Notes under the pieces: model-generated
The model's database searches: none
What the model was told of the DNA's origin: nothing
Seen by the model: only the letters and a program-made list of their open reading frames with translations
Program-made: the position numbers and the translations under genes
Part shown: in pieces, positions 33,701 to 46,102 of the stretch
Numbering within the stretch: position 1 is the first letter of the stretch
How the letters are laid out: every line of letters begins with the position of its first letter
Source of the DNA: Marsupella aquatica
Lineage: Eukaryota; Marchantiophyta
Length of the DNA stretch: 64,000 nucleotides
Assembly: GCA_973895155.1 (NCBI GenBank)
Contig: OZ316898.1
Span: 15,562,001 to 15,626,000 of the forward strand
Reading direction: 5' to 3'

Positions 33701-34743
33701 GCAAAATTTCAGAATTTTCTGAGCCAGGAGTAGAAAGTTAAAAATAGTTGAATTTGCTAAGTTTTTAAGTGTACCGGAATACGCTTTTACGCTTTTACGC
33801 TTTTATGCTTTTAAGGGTTTATGGGTTCTTACTTAGCCATTTTCCGGCTTTTCACTTACTGAATTGCTATTTTGACTTTTTGAGGAGTATGAAGAGGCAT
33901 GTCTCTTCGACCCTATGACCTCTTACCCTGTAGGTTTTTACTATAAGACCCCTCCACCACTAGTGTAGTTTATGGTTAAGTTATGCATTTTTGCCCTTTC
34001 CTTGTGTTAAACTAGTTGATCATGAATCTATGAGTTCGAGATCAGGTTTAACATTTGGAGAGACTTACCTCCTTCTTGTGTTTTTACCTATAATTATAAA
34101 CACAAGAAGTAAAATTCCTTTTGTGCAAATCTTTGGAGTTGTAATGACAGATTCCTCTTTGGTGACTCATTACAATTTCCTGAGTTCTTGAAGTTAACTC
34201 ACTGAGTTTAAGTCTTATTTGAAATTGATGGATTTTCTTTCGTGTTGCTTAGTACCATCTAAATGTTGAAGTAGCTACCTTTTAGATCTTATTTGAGTAC
34301 CACTTAGAAAGAAAGGATAAGACGTGTTGACGACACTTTAAAAGAGTACTCTAGTAAGCATTTTAGATCTGAAAAGCAAATGTGGATTTGAATCCTTAAG
34401 TCTTTTCATTTTGACTTATGTCTAAGGAGTAACCTTGGAAAATTCCAGACTCCCTTAGCGTACTTTGAGATTATTTTCTCTTGTGTTTTGTTAATCATTT
34501 CCTTTTCATTAATTTATGGTTACCTGATGCTGAGTTATCATTGAAAACTACTCACCGCTGTGGAGCGATCTTCAAAATACCTTATTGAAGTAATCAAACT
34601 TGATTACTATGTGTGGAAAACATTTTTTTAGTTCTTTATTATTGTTTAAATCTATCAAACCAACCCCATCTTGTTCTTTACAGGAACGAATACCGAGTTT
34701 GAAGACCTTTAAGTGTGTTTTTGGTTCTTCATAGCAAACTACA
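30729..34743 (+). mobile_element. Element D: TGTGAG...ACTACA, 4.0 kb, TSD GCTAG, with plant-mobile-type ORFs
   Basis: GCTAG at 30724-30728 and 34744-34748 brackets TGTGAG...ACTACA. It lies in the MULE-2 transposase intron and splits one of the MULE palindromes. The ends look like LTR ends, but no long direct repeat joins the two sides; both contain similar TTTACGC/GGGTTTA(C/T)-rich runs (30846-30935 and 33780-33830). The interior encodes a degraded protein (31140-33570). No RT or integrase is seen. Confidence 0.65.
31143..33570 (+). pseudogene. Element D protein, plant-mobile/Transposase_32-like, decayed
   Basis: Open pieces with intervening stops read RLLRIPWNVKLDSYLQDFVKG and EQIAYAFGCPSEGEALYSKK (about 31270-31450), FLVPILHPKKPTLCPVALANTI (31560-31625), a Ser/Pro/Glu-rich middle (31815-32720) and a C-terminal part to 33570. 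The pattern 'L..lP......L..F..g....v..I...FG.P..G' is like the domain at the start of the E2/E3/E4 protein and like plant retrotransposon-associated Transposase_32/PMD proteins. Function is unknown. Stops near 31364, 31486, 31732, 32433 and 33018 make it non-functional here. Confidence 0.4.
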
Positions 34744-36312
34744 GCTAGCGCCTGGCGCTATTCAACTCCTAAATCTAACCTTGTCGGGTGAATTCTGTAG
34801 AGCAAGAGTGCAAAAGAAGCGGCAATGATTCCAAATTGTGGTGGATCCGAGTCGTCTCACGCGTCGATGATTGCCTGGCAAATGAAGAAGAAGGTTGGAG
34901 TCTTTGAAGGGTGTGAAACCGACCATAACAGAGCGATCTCTCAAATTGCAGCCTATACGGCTTACAAGAGAGGATTGAACAGAGGGAATGGTCCAACTGT
35001 GTTTGAGCTGGTTTTTCGCTCTACAGATCTAGCGGGTTCCCCGCGGTTATTTGAAGAAGGTTCGAACCTTTTCCTTTCCAATGCGGCTGAATTCAATTTG
35101 GAAAGGAATTCCCCTTTGAACGGGGATGTACATACCCGGTCAGTAAAGAGGAAGGGACATGCTACTGGAAATATCTCTGCGCAGGACTCCGACAGGCATG
35201 ACACTATCCTCATTACGACCCCAAACACGCAAGGTTTGAAGCAAAGACATCTCAATAGAACGGAATTCTCTGCGATTCCCTCTGAACCAGGTCCCCAAGA
35301 GAGTGTAGTCGTCAATATTTCAGAGAGCGATGTTTCAGCTAGTCTTGAAGAGCGGACACCTCCTCCTCCGATGGAGACGAGGTCATCTGCAACTCCAGTC
35401 ACGCCCCCAGTACATGTTATTGAAGAAGTAACCCCATCCGTGTTGGAGTCCAATGTTCCTTCTGGAGCATGGCATATTAGGAGAACTTCAAAGCATGGTG
35501 CTGGCCCAGTGTGCAATGGATCCCTTGGCGGACATGGAGATCGTGACAAATGTAGAAATCAATTGAAGAAAGTAGGCTACCGGACGTCAAACGGAGTCGT
35601 TGGTATCGCAATTTGAGCAACGCAAATTTTCAGAGGGGAACCACATCCAGAACTGATCTGGTTCTGTTCGAATAATGTTTGTTACAGAAGTCGTCCTCAA
35701 AAAGGTGTTGTGAATGTTCCACCTCCTTGTGATCACTTGCCCGTTGCATTGACTACAAATCTTTCTACTGCGGAGGTAGAGTTTCTGAAGGACAACGGAA
35801 TATCGATCGAAGGTGAAGGTGATCGTGTAAGAAATGCACCAAGTGGACTAGATCTTTGAATCAATGTCAATGTTTTCCCGGAAAGGATCAATCTACTTCA
35901 GTCGACTATTCGCTATTTATCTCAAAATGGGAGGACATGCCTATAGAGAGTGCATCTAACTAAATCGCACTATAAGAAGATTGAGGCAGTTGAGAAAGAA
36001 GAAATGAAAATAATCTGTTCCAGGGATGTTGCGACAGGAAATGGATGGGGCAAACAATTTTGCATCCAAACACACATTGGTCACCACTCTGTCATTGCCT
36101 ATTGGGTTCAGATTTGCTGCTTCCCTTGCTGTTCTTGCAAAGATTTCTATCGTCGTCATGCCCACCGCAAACCCTTCTTGCCTTGCAAACATCTGTATTG
36201 GATTTATAAGAATGTTTTCAAACTGGACCTTCGAGAATCAACGTTGTCGAGTCAGCCTATACTCACCGTTGGAGAAATACGTCTCTTGTTGGAACGACAA
36301 AGTTTAGGGTAG

Positions 36313-37590
36313 TATTTAAAGAGGTGTCTATTATGTAGTTAACATTTAATTGGTCAGTACTTTGTCGTTTTCCAACGGCATTATCATAGACAGAAGCTTA
36401 TTGAGAATGAGTGTATTAGACAATGTTTGGTTTCGTAAAATAGGGTTGGATCATTGCTAGCGCCTGGCGCTAGTATTATTTACATATTTTGCTCTAAATC
36501 TGCCTTTTGAGGTTAGGGAAGTGCCCCGTTTTTTATAAAAATTGATTTTGAACACTCTTTTAAGTGGTTGGAGAGACTTGGCACTCCACTTTTCATGGAA
36601 TTTTTGAATGTTTTTTTATTGGTGTTGCTCACAACAGTACGGATGATGACAATTCCTTGAATGTTTTTCCTGATGTGAGTAAAAACATTGTTGATAACAG
36701 TAAAACTTTCCTGATATGAGGAAAGTTTTTGCTCGTATCAGTAAAAAAATCTCCTATTTCCTGGCATGGTGTAAAGCCTCTTTTAAATGAGTAGATTGTT
36801 ACAAGGAGCACACCATAGCCAACAAGTTACTCCAACCTCTGACATTTACTAATGATATCAATCTTAGATACACATGTGAGGTTATAGGAAGGTGGTTGTA
36901 TAGCCGCTCCTTAACCTGGGTATAGCCACCGAGACAGGAAACAGGAAAACAAGAATTCTGGTAGCAGAATTTTTTTTGCTGTTATCAAGAATATGTTGTT
37001 GTTACCAGGAAAAGTTAGTCATTGGAATAGGATAATACTTCATTACTTCAAGCCAGATACATCTGAAAAAAAGCAATATGCATTGCGCTTCATTTACATT
37101 CTAGAGCTTAGAACCAACTAACACGGCAACAATTGTTGTCTGATGATAAGTGAGTCCGGAATCACCAACATACTTCTGGAAAATAGTGTCCCAAAAACCA
37201 CAGACACACAAACATTTACCAGTGAATGCCATGGGAAAAAACATTGACATGGTAGGTCCCATCATAAGTAACATAATATTATAGGTCGACAATAAGGCAA
37301 AAAACCACGAATGAAACTTCGGACAATTTGAAAGACCACCAACGATGGGCTAGCGCCTGGCGCTAGCTAAAATGGAAACAAGCAACACATTTAGAAAATG
37401 ACATTGGATGAATGCAGAATGTGGAAAACAAAAATTTTAAAATATCATTTCCAGTGATAGGATTACAATGAAGTAAATGATAATAAGGAAGACTTCCATC
37501 CCAGCGCCAGGCACTAACATAAAACTATACCGTTGTAATACGACACAAACTAATATAACCGTTTTGAGTATAGGACAAATATATCCTTCT
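36313..37590. other. Junction of MULE-2 and MULE-3 3' flanks
   Basis: There is no gene. It holds the MULE-2 palindrome at 36458-36472 and the MULE-2 terminal motifs (36668-36750). A short unassigned stretch follows (36785-36909), then the inverted end of MULE-3 with GACAGGAAACAGGAAAAC and TTACCAGGAAAA near 36930-37015. MULE-3 palindromes are at 37351-37365 (perfect) and 37502-37516 (two changes). Confidence 0.5.
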
Positions 37591-38776
37591 TTATAAACCA
37601 TGAGCATTCTCCCTCTCCAAGATCAGGCGGACTTCTCCAACTGTGAGAATTGGTTGGCTGGTCAAAGTAGATTCCTCAACGTCTAGTTTGAAAACGGTAT
37701 GGAAAACCCAATACAAATGTTTGCAAGGCATATATGGCTGTCTGTGAGAATATCGAGGATATAAATCCTCACAAGAACAAGTCGGGAAAATACAAATCTT
37801 CACAAAGTAACTATTTGGCGTCCTTAGATTCTCATGTGTTTGTACTTTGAATTGCTTCCCCCATGAGTTCCCAATAGAAACATCCCACTGTCCCTGGACA
37901 GACATGGTCTCTTTTCTTGCAGATTCAATCCTCTTCATGTGACCATGGGCTTGGTCAATCGAGGAACCGTGTTCTTTCCATTCTGACTCCGGAGACAAAC
38001 AATGTGTTCCAGAAGATTGACTCTCTCTGGAAATAAGTTTATGTTGATTTGAAGCTCGAAAAGTGATGGTGAAGGTAGAGGACCGACTCTTCCTCGGGCT
38101 ATAGGTACTCCCTGGTCAACAAGATACTTCATCTTAGCTTCCGAAACATTTGTTCCTTTTATAACAGGAAGAACATCAGGAAAGGAGGGCAGGTTCACTA
38201 CACCACGGCGGGGACAGCTCCGATAACATGTGTTGTTTGAGCAGAACCATATCATTTCAGCTATGGCTTCCCTTGAACATGCGCTGTCCTTTGACAACAA
38301 TGCCGATGACACCGTTTGATGAGGGGAACCCAACTTTCTTCACTCTATTTCGACACTCATCTCTCTCGAAACTACCGCCAAATGACGCGTTGCACTTTGG
38401 ACCGGCCCCAAATTTTGATGTCCGACGTAGATGCCATGAACCCTACATGACTTTTGTTTCAAGAATTGGAGATTGGAGCAATGTCTGCTAAAGTATAGTG
38501 GGAGCATTTTGTGGGTATTATGTTGAACGTGATTGATGTCGACCCTGCGGTGTCCTGAAATCATTACATTTTGCATCCCTCGAATCATCACTTCCTGAGA
38601 GATTGACAACGGAAATGTCATCAAGTTTTTCTTCCGATACGGAAGCAAACATTGTGTGGTGCAGATTTTTACGCTTGAGTGATCTAGTATTCGGCGATGT
38701 GATAAGGACTTTATCATGTCGGTGGGAGTCTTGTGGCGAGACAATCCCAGTTGCAGGTCCTTTCCTCTTCCTAGGG
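37591..38776 (-). pseudogene. MULE-3 transposase, 3' half
   Basis: The minus strand encodes the region after the catalytic domain. In order: PRKRKGPATGIVSPQDSHRHDK (about 38770), an IWFCSNNTCYRSCPRRGVV Cys motif, and a C-terminal SWIM finger with CSCEDLYPRYSHRQPYMPCKH (about 37715-37780). It ends QPILTVGEVRLILERENAHGL. It is closer to MULE-4 than to MULE-1 or -2 (same HGL/HRL C-terminus). A LINE end truncates it at about 38776. Frame breaks occur near 38520, 38335 and 37940. Confidence 0.7.
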
Positions 38777-39144
38777 AAATTTTTTAACTTTATAAATTGG
38801 GGGCAAAAAGCCCCACGGCAAGGGCAGGCAATCAGCCAAAGAGAGCATAAGCAACGGCAGGCAGACAACATCCATAACAATCACAGGGCCAAACACGTCT
38901 CATCGACCCTCAGGGCCGCACCCTTGGGGTCAGCCACAATGTCCAAGGAGGCCACTCCCAGACCAGCAGAACAAAAATACAACAGAGACCGACATATCAG
39001 AAATACAGTAGAGACCAAAGGGTTGACAACTAATCTTTAATGGCTAGAGAGGCGGCCACAGCCCCGCCTGAGCCAATCCCTACGTTGAACATCAAGCCAT
39101 GCTTTGGCATTAAGGAGGCAAGAGAGTTTCCTGCCAGGAGGAGA
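38777..39144 (-). mobile_element. 3' end of the LINE split by E2
   Basis: The A/T-rich end (ATTTATAAAGTTAAAAAATT on the minus strand) abuts MULE-3. The LINE continues at 46448-47633 once E2 and its GGAGA duplication are removed. This part is 3' UTR, with no gene. Confidence 0.6.
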
Positions 39145-40139
39145 TGTGGTGCGTCCCATGGCTCCCTAAACCCTAGAAACCCCCCTTCACAAGCCGATTC
39201 CCGCGAGTTTCGCGCTTGGCGAGGCCGTTTCCGCGGCTTAGTGGCATGGGACGCTGCTATCCTCCTTCTACTACTACTATTAACATTTTACACACATATA
39301 CTGGACAGATCCTTCATCGGGTCATGAGATACGTAGCCGGCCTAATCTAGGCCTTCCCTTGTCTTCCCCTCCGTCTTGTTAGGTATATTTGGATTCTGCC
39401 ACCGGAATGATCCCCAATAGGCTTGGTTAAGCCGCTAAGACCTCTCTCAGCTCGACACATCCAACTCTCACTTCCTTGCTTACTTTCCTTCCTCTATTAG
39501 TTGATGTGGGCACTCTTCACACAAGTTAATGCGACACACAAATAGCAAAATGACTCCTTCTGACTGAGTCATACCATGCACTTGCCATACAAACAGTACA
39601 TCTCATACACAAGCTTTGCGGACTAAGCCGTGAGGCCAACTCTATTCAGCTCTTAGGCATGAGGAAACATGAATATACACAAGGGTCACTGTATGTGTGA
39701 CGCCGGTGACATGGTCCTTATTCAATAATACGATGGAATTGGTATGCTATGCACAGTAAGTAACTGTGAGACTGTAGAACGATCAGCGAGATGACAAGAA
39801 TAAGGGCAATCATATGTCGCGGGTGGTCGGCGACCGTATCTCTTTCAATGTGTCACCAAATCCGTATCTATAAAGAGCATTGGAAAGATCTGGTCAATGC
39901 GAGTAAAATCGATATAAAACACTCGAGAAACAGAGGTGTATTAAGAAAGATACGGCCTGGTTAGTGTGTCGGGTTAACTTGTGACCGGAATTAGCGGGTT
40001 TGGCTTCGGTTTCGGGTTAACCTAAGCTTGGCCACGGCTTAGCTTAGGTCAGCCCGGCTTCAGCTTAGGCTTAGCCCAAGTTTGGGTTAGCCTGACCTCG
40101 GGCCCGGGTTAGCATAGGTCAGCTCGGGTTTGGGCTCAT

Positions 40140-40325
40140 ACTAGCGGCTAGCAGACTAGCAGACAAGCGGCTAGCAGACTAGCAGACTAGCGGATAGCAG
40201 ACTAGCGGACTAGCATACTAGCGGACTAGCGGCTAGCAGACTAGTAGACTAGCGATAGCAGACTAGCAGACTAGCGGATAGCAGACTAGTGGCTAGCAGA
40301 CTAGCGGACTAGAGGGTAGCAGATT
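40140..40325. repeat. Short tandem repeat (ACTAGCAG/ACTAGCGG)
   Basis: The 8-9 bp units GACTAGCAG, GACTAGCGG and GGCTAGCA are repeated about 20 times with small changes. The lead-in (39990-40130) iterates GGTTAGCC/CTTAGC/GGGTTAGC units, so the whole 350 bp is built from TAGC-containing words. Confidence 0.8.
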
Positions 40326-42129
40326 AGCCAGAGGCCACGGGTTAGCTCTACTCGGGCTAGATAGATAGCTTGGTTAGCCAAACTCGGGTTAGCTATGTAA
40401 CTCGGGTTAGCGTAACAGTGCGTACCCCCTCTCGGTTGCAGGGGCATAACTTTCTCTGTATTTGCCCAAATCGGCTATAATTGACCTCATTGGAAAGAGG
40501 AGCTCAAGCCGCTTCCAACTCTGCTACCCTCGCAGCAAATGGTTGAATAGAGAAATCGGGAGAGGAGGCGCAAGCTCTCAAAAACCATGGAGGAGGGCCA
40601 AATCCGAAGTACATAGTCAGTTTGAGATAGAAATAAAGTTGCGAGTTAGGGTTTAGTAGTTAGATATAGTGGCGGCTCTGTTAGGGCTAGGATGGGGTGC
40701 CAACAACGTAGCATCCACCCATTTGGGCTTAGTGTGAGAGTATATAGGGCAGCCCCCCGGTAGAGGCAGGGGGGACTTCAGTTGTGTGATCTCACGTAGA
40801 CTGAGCATCAGGGAGGAGCTCTGTGCAAGCAAGGCTGGACTTGGACGTCGTGTGTTGGGGAGAGCTGGGTTGTGCTATTACTCAGGGAGTAATCAGCCAA
40901 GCTTCACAGCAACGGTTTGCCAGGTTTGCGAGCTGGATTGTGGCTCTTTCTAGTGGGCAGCACAACTGGGTTCTTTTCCCCCGATACATAGCCTTGGTGA
41001 TAGGTGACGTATTGGTGATTGTAAACTGTGGGGAGGATTTTGATTGCATTTATGATGAGCACAGTAGGGAGGCTGAGACACTGATCGAGGTGCAGCAAGA
41101 GGAGCATTTACAGTTCAGTTTGGCAAGGCTACGTGATCCATGGGGAGTCCCGGCCTTTGTCTGGTAGAGAGCACTAAGGGATTTATGGCCAGAGCTGAGC
41201 TTGCAGGGCAAGCATGAGGCCGGGCCTCATTGCAGTCTGGGGTAGATCGCCGTTAGGCCTGGTACCAGCTTTGAAGTCGAGTCAACTATGCATGCGTAAT
41301 TTGACATTCTGAAATGGAGGTGTGAGATCTGTATGTGCCCCCAAGAATGAAGTGCAGTGAAGGAGGTTGAGTTCAGGATTGAGTTTGCAAGGCAAGTACG
41401 GGATTGGTTCGAGTCCAATCTGCTGTCGCAATCTGGAGTGAGCCGGGCTTAGGTTCAGGATTGAGCTTGCATGGCAAGCACGGGGCTTGCGGGGCAAGCA
41501 CGTCGCAATCTGGAGTAGACAACCTTCGGGACTATTGTTCGAATCAAGTGTTCTCAGTGAACTATTGTGCACATCGTTGAATCTAATTGAGTTTTCCTCT
41601 CAGGCCTCATTTCTCTCATGGATGTGTGTGTGTGTGAGACAATCTGAGTGTATGATGGGACTAGCGGCGCCACTGAGAGGTGTACCGGGTGCATTGAAGT
41701 GGGTTGGGTGAGGGCTGTCATAACTCTGATTGCTGGGAGTGGAATGGCAGAGTGGTGGGGCAATGGCTTAGAAGTCCCTAAGCCGGGAATCAGTCAGAGT
41801 CACTGGTTTATGGGTACATTCTGGCGGTGGAATAGAAACATACCTATGGCAGTAAGCATACGTATAGACATATGCGCACCGTAGTGCTAGGCCCTGTGTG
41901 TACGGGCCCGACATGAAGACCCCCTTCTCACCAGAACTATCATGAGTGCAAGAGCTGATTCCCAACCTTGGTCCTTGGGGATTGAGCTTGGGTGATGTGT
42001 GACAGAGTCTTGCTATGATAGTCTGGCGTTAAGGGGATAAACCGGTGTATACCAGCCTTCACAACATCCCTCCGTGATCCTCAGGTACAAGGAGATAGTT
42101 TTGGCACCCATAGTGACATTTTTGGTGTT

Positions 42130-42370
42130 AAGACCCATGTCAATCGCGTGACAAGAACACAATCATTCACACAAACATGTATGACTTTATATTGAGGCCT
42201 ATGGATTTCAACACCTTTTTAGCCTCTTTCCAAGAGTTTGGCAAGTTGTTTCCTTCTGGCAACACCAGATCATGCAATGAACAAAACAGATCATTGCGAA
42301 GTAGGTTGCTTGCTCCATGTCTTTGCTGCAAGTTCAACAACAACATTATTGTTGAAAGACGAGACAAACT
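42130..42370 (-). pseudogene. CACTA TNP2 fragment
   Basis: The minus strand encodes MSRLSTIMLLLNLQQRHGAS and NSWKEAKKVLKSIGL, then in another frame VIHVCVNDCVL. This aligns with the TNP2 segment at 23360-23580 (LSRLLAILGLLNLQ, WKEAKSVLSSIG, IIHACVHDCML). It is a short relic of a different CACTA copy, with a 1-nt frameshift near 42190. Confidence 0.75.
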
Positions 42371-42694
42371 AAACTAAACTACCTAACAGTAATCTACTTG
42401 CCCGGATCTACCTATGTACAGCAAGGCAGGAGCACAAGTGTTGCTCCTACCAGTGGAACCGCAATCCCACTAAGCTAAGTGTCAGGGCCGCCTCCTGGTC
42501 CTGATCCTAATCCTAAACTTAGAGATCTGAGCCCGCCCTGCCCACTCACGCCTCCTCCCTCCACATCCGCCCTCCTTGAAAGGAGCGGCCCTCCACCACC
42601 GTCATGGCAGCGGTGTCTGTTCCTTAGTGGACGCCCCCAACGCTTCCACCTCAGCCACTGCCGTAGGTTCGTTCTATGACAGATTACCTGCCCT

Positions 42695-44695
42695 TCACTG
42701 AGTCAACTCTCCATCGGCCTGACTGGGTCCACCCCCGGCAACGGCATCGGCTTCAACATCAGCCTTGGCTACGGCCTCAGCCACGGCTACGGCCTCCCTT
42801 GCACACTCAAGTGGCGGATCGGGTACCTCGGCTTCATTACCGAGTATCCTGGCCTCGGCTTTGTCATCCCCTTCTTCTAGGGTAGTTGGATCCTCTACCG
42901 TAACCCTGCCTGAGGTCGGTGCTGGGTTTACCTCCTTGGTCACCACGGCCTGTGGAGCCGTATTACTCCCTGACCCTGAAGGTTTCTGTTTCTTCTTCTT
43001 TTCTGGTTCGGCAGCTGGCCCCTTCCCCTTCCCACTTACTTCCGGCACTAGTGCAAATGGCGCGGCTTGTCCTTCGGCCAGTACCACTCCTGGTAACTTA
43101 GTGGCCTCAATTTGAGTTGGCCTTGATGAAGCCAAGCACTTAAATACTGTGGCTTGTTTCTTCAGCCGCTCCGTTTGGTTGTCGGCTCGTCGTTGTAAGT
43201 TCTCTAGCTTCCGCGTGCTTTCCTCCAACTCTTCCTGCACTTCGTCCAGGTCCTTGCGCGCCTCCTCCAGCTCCTTTTGGGCTTCCTCCAATTCCTGTTT
43301 AAACGCAGCTCTCTCCTCCCGGGTTGCTCTTAACTCCTTGTCGAGCTCTACAATGATGACAGACTCCATCTGGTTCATCTTGGCGTAAGTCTGATCGAGC
43401 ATATTGTCCTTCTCACGCAAGTCGGCCTTGAAGCTAGCCGTCAGGGACGCAAGCTCCTGCTGCAGCGCAATAATCCCTTGATAGGATTTCCCTAACTCGG
43501 CCTCCTTCTTCTCAAGGGCTCCGTGGATAACCTCGAGCTCCCCCTTCAATGCCCTTTCCCTTCTCTGGGTCTCCGCCCTGGCCCGGTTGTTGGCTGTTAT
43601 GTGGGCCTCCTCTGCATCCCTCAAGTCTCGCTTCCACTTCTCCCGCTCCTTGATCGCATCGGCCAACTCTTCTTGGGTTCGAGTCAATTTATTCTCGATA
43701 ATCCGATTATCAGACTGTGCGGTATCCAATTGGCCCTGCATGATATTTAGCTCATGCCGCTTAATCCGCAGCTCATCTTGGGCTTTCTTGGCCGCCCTCA
43801 GGTCTTTGATTTCGGCTTCCCTTGCCCTGAGCCGACGGATGACCTCGTCCTTCTTGCTTCTTTCCAAAGCCACCGCTTCTTCTAATTGGCGCTTCTCCAA
43901 CATCTCCCTCTGAAAAAAGGGTCCTTGCTCCAACTCCTCCCCAAAGATGCTGAGCGCCAGCTCTCCACACATTTCCCCGTACTCCATGGCTCTATTTTTA
44001 GCATAGGTGGAGGAAGTAGAAGTCATCGGCATCATCCACCGCGGCCTGTGCTCCCAAGCCGCCTTGCGGATCTCTTCTATTGTGGCTAGAGGGATGCTTT
44101 GTTTTTCTGCAAGCCGCCTGATGTCCTCTGGCCATTCTCCTCCTGGTAAATCCTTTTCCCTAGCCAGGGCTGCCTCCTCTTCCTCCCTGATTCGCTCCTG
44201 AAATTCCTGCGCCGTTTGTTTTATGCCGTCAAAGCTCGGGGGAGCGACATCTGGTGGGGGAGACTCGGGGCTGCTCTGCTGGCTCGGGTCTCCTCGAACT
44301 ACTCTTGGGAGTGTGGGGATGAACCGGCCACAGGTCCTTACTCCTGGAACATGATGATCCAACCCGTAGCCGGAGTCATCATTGCTGTAGTCCTCTACCG
44401 CCTCCTCCTCGGCTTGGACTACCGGCTTCTCCCGCTGTTCTCCTGGTTTTGTCGTGAACACGGCTTCACCTCTCACCGGTCTTGGTTCCTCCTCCGGCTT
44501 CCGTGTTGATCTCTTGTTCTCCTTGTCGTGGCCGAGAGCTACGGCCTGCTTCTCCTCGGCTTCGGGACTTGAGGCTCCGATATACATCCGGACTCTCGGC
44601 TCGTGTTCCGGCCTCCTTCTCTCCTTGACCCCAATAAAGGGGTTTTCCCTTGTAAGCCGGCTTAGGCCCACCTCTGGAGTAGTGTCCTGCATTGG

Positions 44696-44726
<31 letters not shown>

Positions 44727-46102
44727 CTCTTTTCCTTCTCCAGCAATTTCAGCAGATTCTGCATGCCTGGTTGCTGCATCGGCAAGTCCTCTGTCCTTGG
44801 CCTAAACACCTGCTCGATTGTAGGACTGTCGGGCGGGTTGGGTTTCTCCGTTGCCGGCCTCTACTCCGGGACCTCCTCCGGTGCTCTTGCCGATAGGGGA
44901 AGTACTGGGGCAAAGATTTGACTTCTGGCATACCGGCACAATAGCGGCATGTGATAGCCAAGCCGGGACACGCTTCCCACGCCGATCACCTGCTGTTCCT
45001 CCTTCAAGATCTTCTTCAGTTGGTTGAGGAGGTACCCGTTGTAATCCCGGCTTGGGTCTGGCCTTTCTGCCAAGTAGACCTGAGCCTTGCCGATCTCTGC
45101 CCTCGGCAAGTTACAGTGCATGGTCACCCGCAAGAAATCGATCATCTCTCCGATGTGCGGGTTGGTGCAGGTGTTCCGAAAGAAGCCATTCTTTGTTGAT
45201 GGTCCTGGGAACGACCAAAACTCCTTGTCAGGTAAGGTCTTCCTGGTATCAACCTTGGTCTTATTACCCATCGGCAAGCCAAACACTTCAGCAATCACCC
45301 GGGGAGTGAGATAGAAATCCTTCCCATACACCCTTGTGGAATTGGTCTCGGACTCCCATGATCCCACGAATTCTAACAAGTCTGAGTCCGGCACCTCCGG
45401 CTTCAGCCATGGTAATCTTACGAAGGCTTCCAAGCCAGATCCGGCCATGAAGCCTTGGTACTTCTTGGTCTGCATAGCTGTAAAGCATGCATCCTCCTCC
45501 CGTGCAAAGTGTAATTGCACTTCCTCCGGTAGGGTCACCGCCCAGCCTTTCCAGGTGTCATCGTTTGTTGGAATGGCATTGATGGGGTCGACCTCCTCCT
45601 CCTTGGCTTCTCTCTGCCTCCTGCTCTGCTGTTCTGTTGGCTTCTTTGGTGCCGCCGACCTCATTCTTTTTGCCGGGGTGGCCTCTTCGTTGTTGTTCCC
45701 CTTCCTCTTCATCTCGGCTCCTGTGGATGTCTCTCCTAGCACGGTTGCCTTTGTCCACCCCTCCGTGCTACCCTTCAACTCCCAGTGTATGTTGTTGCAG
45801 CGTTTGATGGCTTCTCGGATGCCGACGACTCCATCTTCGCAAAACAGCAGGTCGTCTAGCTCGTTGCCAGTAGGCGTCCATAGGAATTCAGCCTTGATGA
45901 GTTCTCCTCCTAAGAAAGCAGCTTTCTGGAGCTCCCACAATCGGGCGAGCTCCTGCCGTTCTCGAGCTGCTCTCTCCGATTCTTCGTCCTCGTAAGTCCC
46001 AATGTACTCAGTTGCCCGTTCGAACAGGCATCCCCAAAAATGTGTCGCTTGATTGACGTTGCTCATACCCTTCTCGAGTTGATAGTCGGTATCTGTTCCC
46101 AC
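42695..46102 (-). pseudogene. E2 coiled-coil protein, one in-frame stop
   Basis: One frame runs 1,136 codons with a single TAG at 44861-44863. Domains in order: an N-terminal helix (FWGCLFERATEYIGTYEDEES), then a folded domain (WKGWAVTLPEEVQLHF, GLEAFVRLPWLKPEVPDSD, GKDFYLTPRVIAEVFGLPMG, FFRNTCTNPHIGEMIDFLRV) like plant-mobile/Transposase_32 domains. A Pro/Glu-rich linker follows with a TATATATATA run from a GCCGTT microsatellite (44694-44730), then a coiled coil of about 350 residues from roughly 44000 to 43150, and an acidic tail. No protease, RT or integrase is present. It ends early (GELTQ) compared with E1. The start ATG at 46102 is followed by a second Met at about 46066, shared with E4. 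Confidence 0.6.

Larger units (their letters stand above)
27345..36312 (+). pseudogene. MULE-2 transposase, interrupted twice
   Basis: The ATG at 27345 opens MDSQIVISRCPPGDLV. Coding pieces are 27345-28405, 29655-about 30560 and about 34800-36312. The order is the same as in MULE-1: zinc module (CTGSLECHNNSC, CHYC, CVESCPA, IRDHNH), catalytic-like block (SFDMMHRMTKDW, HGFMADNAQAGW), variable region, and a SWIM finger (CSCKDFYRRHAHRKPFLPCKH near 36130-36190) with the first Glu replaced by Lys. Disabling changes are a frameshift near 27625 and stops near 27827, 30533, 35614, 35857 and 35944. Most of these replace Arg, Gln or Trp codons, as C-to-T decay would. Confidence 0.75.
26131..36784 (+). 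mobile_element. MULE-2 (transposase side), split by a solo LTR and element D
   Basis: This copy is collinear with MULE-1 from 9930 rightward: relic exon, seven-site array, transposase exons, intron palindromes and terminal motif. The second gene is absent, and CACTA sequence sits where it would be. Two nested insertions (28406-29654 and 30729-34743) account for the extra length. The right end is near 36784. Confidence 0.7.
39695..42376. mobile_element. Nested foreign DNA inside E2
   Basis: E2 and E4 align up to CACTGTAT (39694) and again from CTACCTAAC (42377); the DNA between is unique to E2. It begins TGTGACGCCGGTGACATGG. It carries a tandem-repeat patch (40140-40325), several unsupported ORFs and a TNP2 relic at its right edge. 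The number of insertions and their class are unresolved. I see no convincing gene in 40330-42100. Confidence 0.55.

Noticed and set aside
40823-41167. Possible host gene in the nested DNA of E2
   Set aside because: The single 114-codon ORF has no recognisable domain, no splice context and no second copy to support it.
39695-42180. LTR retrotransposon with TGTATG duplication inside E2
   Set aside because: The right TGTATG lies inside TNP2-derived coding sequence that continues on both sides, so the match is probably chance.
42765-43913. Ser-rich plus-strand ORFs opposite the E2 gene
   Set aside because: They are antisense shadows of the Glu/Lys-rich coiled-coil frame, and the same shadows recur opposite E3 and E4.
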